Source of the DNA: Gemmatimonadota bacterium
GTDB taxonomy: Bacteria > Gemmatimonadota > Gemmatimonadetes > Longimicrobiales > RSA9
Length of the DNA stretch: 9,071 nucleotides
NCBI GenBank assembly: GCA_016207445.1
Contig: JACQPS010000050.1
Location: 1 to 9,071, forward strand
Direction: 5' to 3'
The number at the start of each line of letters is the position of its first letter. Within the stretch, counting starts at the first letter, position 1. Shown here piece by piece: positions 7,093 through 9,071 of this stretch. A program made the position numbers and the translations under genes. The notes beneath the pieces were generated by a model that ran no database searches, was not told the DNA's origin, and was given only the letters and a program-made list of their open reading frames with translations.

Positions 7093-7512
7093 ATGGAAAC
7101 CGCGGCCGACTTTCCAGGCGAGGGCGTCGAGCTGACCCACCTCCTGGTGGTCCGTGACCTCGAGCGCGCGCGGTGGTTCTACCGCGATGTGCTCGGGGCC
7201 ACGGTCTTTCGGGAGTACGGGGGCAGCTCCGTGGTCCTCAATTTTCAGGGCAGCTGGATCCTGCTCGTGACCGGAGGCGGCCCCACCGCCGACAAACCGG
7301 ACGTCACGTTCGCGCCGCCCGCCGACCCGAGCACGGTCAGCCACGAGTTCACGATCCGCGTACCCGACTGCGAGGCGGCGTACCGCACCCTGAGGGCGCG
7401 GGGCGCGGAGTTTCTGACGCCGCCGTATCGCCGACCCGGGGAGGTGCGCTGCTTCTTTCGCGACCCGGACGGCAATCTGCTCGAGATCAGCGAAGTCGTC
7501 GCGTCCGGGTAA
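7093..7512 (+). CDS. VOC-fold (glyoxalase/FosA/dioxygenase superfamily) metalloprotein
   Basis: Single-domain vicinal-oxygen-chelate protein of 139 residues, cytoplasmic, with two beta-alpha-beta-beta-beta modules. Module one begins at VELTHLLVVRDLERARWFYR with DVLGA; module two begins at SHEFTIRVPDCEAAYRTLRARG and ends with CFFRDPDGNLLEISEV. Probable metal ligands are His16 (strand one), His84 (first strand of module two) and Glu131 (last strand). This two-His-one-Glu layout is like that of FosA-type transferases and extradiol dioxygenases. No extra ligand is visible in WILLVTGG, so a classic glyoxalase I four-ligand site is not apparent. The substrate is not predictable. ATG 7093 is chosen because GAAGGG (7084-7089 region) sits just upstream and the fold starts there; an in-frame GTG at 7066 would add nine poorly fitting residues. 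It lies 61 bases after the LVIVD stop and is convergent with the TPR gene. Confidence 0.88.
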   Translation: METAADFPGEGVELTHLLVVRDLERARWFYRDVLGATVFREYGGSSVVLNFQGSWILLVTGGGPTADKPDVTFAPPADPSTVSHEFTIRVPDCEAAYRTLRARGAEFLTPPYRRPGEVRCFFRDPDGNLLEISEVVASG

Positions 7513-8780
7513 ACCCCGGCCAAGAGCACAGAGGGATACGGCGCTGAAACTCCGACCCGGCAGTTCGCGGGCACCAGGCCCTCGATCGCCCGCGCATGCA
7601 GGCAGAGCAGCGCGTCGCGCGTGCCCATGCGCAGCGCCTGCCGCATCGGCTCGCGCGCGCCCGCAAGGTCCCCGGTCAGATACCTCGCCCACGCGAGCTG
7701 GTCGTAACCGTACACGTCCTGCCGGACCTCGATCTCGCGCTCCAGAATTCTCCGCGTCTCCGCGAGAGAGATCTGGTGGTCGAGTCGGAAGAGCGTCCAC
7801 TGCCGATTGAACGGCTCCGGCCGCTCGATGCCGAGCCGGTCCGCGCGCGCGTAGTATTCCCGTGCGCGGGCCGAGTCGCCGAGCGCGGCGTAGGCATCGC
7901 CGACAAGCGCCAAAGTCGCGATGTCGGCTCCAGGGCCGGCGCGCTCGCCGTAACGGATCGCCTGCTTCCACCGGCCGCGCGCGGCCTCGAGGCGTGCGAG
8001 CGCGCCGAGCAGCCGCGGGTCGCGCGGGTCCACGCGCAACCCCGCACGTAGTGCCTTCCCCGCCTCGCGCAACAGCCCGTTCCGCAGCGCGAAGTCTCCC
8101 ACCCGCAGATGGAACCACGCGACCTGCTCGCGCGGCAGGTCGGGTCGGCGCAGCGCCTCGGTACGCGCGGCGCGCAGGATCACCCACGCCTCTCCGGGCC
8201 GGCCCTCGATCTCGGCCCAGCGCGCGAGCCGCGGCGCGACGGCGAGGTTGGCGCGGGCGGGGCGCAGCTCCGTGAACGTGGCGCGCGCATCGTCGTAATA
8301 ACCGAGCTCTAGCTGGATCTCACCCAGCAGCGCGCGGTAGGACACGCGCTCGGGCTCGTACGCGACCAGCTCTTCCGCGGCCGCAAGGGCTTCCAGAAAG
8401 CGGTGCTGCGCGAGCAGGCTCGAGGCCAGGACCAGGCGGGCCTGGCCGTTCCGGCCGTCGCGCAGCGCGAGCGAACGGCGCGCAGCCTCTTCCGCCAGGC
8501 GGAAGTCCGCCACGCCGCCGCCCTCGCGCGCCCGCTGCAGGTACAGCGCGGCGAGCCGCGCTAGGTCCGCGGCGCTCCGAGGGTCCTCGTGAACGCGCCG
8601 CTCGTAGAAGACGACGTCGCGGTCGCGCCGCACCCGCTCGACCGCAGCCGCGTCGGCGGCCGCCACGATTTCTCGCGCCGGCGCGCCGATGAGACTGGCC
8701 TGGGCCCATACGCCCGCGGCGCCCGCGACCAGAGCGAAGCCGAGGACCGCGCTGATGACGACTCTGCCGCGCAGGTCCAT
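7245..8780 (-). CDS. Exported TPR-repeat protein with an abnormal antisense C-terminal tail
   Basis: Predicted periplasmic or secreted scaffold of tetratricopeptide repeats. Residues 1-26 are a signal peptide (cleavage after VWA). Helix pairs with the TPR pattern run from about residue 60 to 404, for example RLAALYLQRA, ARLVLASSLLAQHRFLEAL, ALVGDAYAALGDSARAREYY and YDQLAWARYLTGDLAGAREP. The last recognisable segment is DALLCLHARAIEGLV. From about residue 405 the pattern stops, and residues 423-511 are simply the reverse complement of the VOC gene. The stop near 7245 is therefore probably not the original one; related proteins usually finish with one more helix and a few residues. In the neighbouring minus-strand frame the sequence GARELPGRSFSAVS appears at about 7530-7575, faintly like such an ending, so a frameshift is possible. 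ATG 8780 overlaps the stop of the DUF4331 gene (TAATG), implying translational coupling. N-terminal 400 residues are confident; the 3' end is not. Confidence 0.8.
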   Translation of the reverse strand: MDLRGRVVISAVLGFALVAGAAGVWAQASLIGAPAREIVAAADAAAVERVRRDRDVVFYERRVHEDPRSAADLARLAALYLQRAREGGGVADFRLAEEAARRSLALRDGRNGQARLVLASSLLAQHRFLEALAAAEELVAYEPERVSYRALLGEIQLELGYYDDARATFTELRPARANLAVAPRLARWAEIEGRPGEAWVILRAARTEALRRPDLPREQVAWFHLRVGDFALRNGLLREAGKALRAGLRVDPRDPRLLGALARLEAARGRWKQAIRYGERAGPGADIATLALVGDAYAALGDSARAREYYARADRLGIERPEPFNRQWTLFRLDHQISLAETRRILEREIEVRQDVYGYDQLAWARYLTGDLAGAREPMRQALRMGTRDALLCLHARAIEGLVPANCRVGVSAPYPSVLLAGVYPDATTSLISSRLPSGSRKKQRTSPGRRYGGVRNSAPRALRVRYAASQSGTRIVNSWLTVLGSAGGANVTSGLSAVGPPPVTSRIQLP

Positions 8781-9071
8781 TATTGCGTCGGCGCCGCGAG
8801 ATACGGGAAGCTGCTGGAGAACGCCTTGTCGTTGGCGGCCACGTTGTCGGTCGACAACCCGGCACTGACGTTCTGGTCCGCCCCCGGCACGCCGAACGCC
8901 ACCAGCAGGTCGCCGAAGATCGCGTCGAGTCCCACGTCGACGACGTCGTCCGTCAGCTTGCGCCCGCCGTAGCCGCCCGCGATCCAGCTCAGCCAGCCGG
9001 CGCCCGAGCCGGGCTTGTCCGTCTGCACGATCAGCATGTCGGGGATGAGCACCGACGAGATCGTGGTCGCC
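8780..9071 (-). CDS. DUF4331 family protein, C-terminal part (5' partial)
   Basis: Only the last 96 residues are in view; the frame is open to the right edge, and the GTG at 9052 is not taken as the start because sequence upstream of it continues in frame. The fragment reads VLIPDMLIVQTDKPGSGAGW, then GGRKLTDDVVDVGLDAIFGD, then DNVAANDKAFSSSFPYLAAP. The LTDDVxDxxL and VxANDxxFxxxFPYLAxP signatures are the usual C-terminus of DUF4331 proteins, which are exported proteins of unknown function. It overlaps the TPR start by one base, and DUF4331 with a downstream TPR gene is a pairing I recall from other genomes, sometimes with a HupE/UreJ-type membrane protein next; no such gene follows here. Confidence 0.82.
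   Translation of the reverse strand, partial: ATTISSVLIPDMLIVQTDKPGSGAGWLSWIAGGYGGRKLTDDVVDVGLDAIFGDLLVAFGVPGADQNVSAGLSTDNVAANDKAFSSSFPYLAAPTQ

Noticed and set aside
7505..7519. Small hairpin CCGGG-TAAAC-CCCGG over the VOC stop codon as a bidirectional terminator
   Set aside because: Only five base pairs and no T-tract on either side; too weak to call.
6925..8187. 420-residue minus-strand open frame across the VOC gene and TPR gene
   Set aside because: Shadow of the TPR frame on the same strand; only its short segment near 7530-7575 was considered, as possible frameshifted TPR ending.

Overview
This is a very GC-rich window, mostly in the codon pattern of a high-GC Gram-negative bacterium. 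The gene set suggests Gemmatimonadota or a similar soil or sediment phylum: a DUF5939-type adenylate cyclase, a TonB-dependent receptor of the large outer-membrane beta-barrel family, DUF305 and LVIVD lipoproteins, and a DUF4331/TPR pair. That placement is an inference from gene content, with no marker gene in view. The cell must have an outer membrane, because the window holds a signal-peptide-bearing barrel receptor and two lipoproteins.

Layout, plus strand. Bases 1-1530 are the 3' part of a class III adenylate cyclase: the tail of an SRPBCC-like domain, a zinc-ribbon DUF5939 region, and a catalytic domain with all key residues present. Bases 1531-1814 hold no gene but carry a striking hexamer-built inverted repeat (1538-1623). 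Bases 1815-4307 encode a TonB-dependent outer membrane receptor, closed by a textbook intrinsic terminator (4343-4380). About 20 bases past that terminator sits a perfect extended -10 promoter (TGcTATAAT, 4394-4402) placed so that transcription should begin at the ATG of the next gene, so its mRNA is probably leaderless. That promoter appears to drive a two-gene lipoprotein unit: a His/Met-rich DUF305 protein (4408-5043) and an LVIVD beta-propeller lipoprotein (5064-7031). A small VOC-fold metalloprotein (7093-7512) follows after a GC-rich hairpin.

Layout, minus strand. From the right edge come the C-terminal part of a DUF4331 protein and, overlapping it by one base (TAATG), an exported TPR protein. 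These converge on the VOC gene. The TPR reading frame finds no stop at its expected end and runs about 268 bases antisense through the VOC gene, which suggests its natural 3' end was lost or frameshifted.

What stands out: the mirror-ordered hexamer hairpin with its long purine-pyrimidine alternation, the terminator/leaderless-promoter junction in front of the DUF305-LVIVD pair, and the damaged-looking end of the TPR gene. I see no tRNA, rRNA, CRISPR array or insertion sequence.
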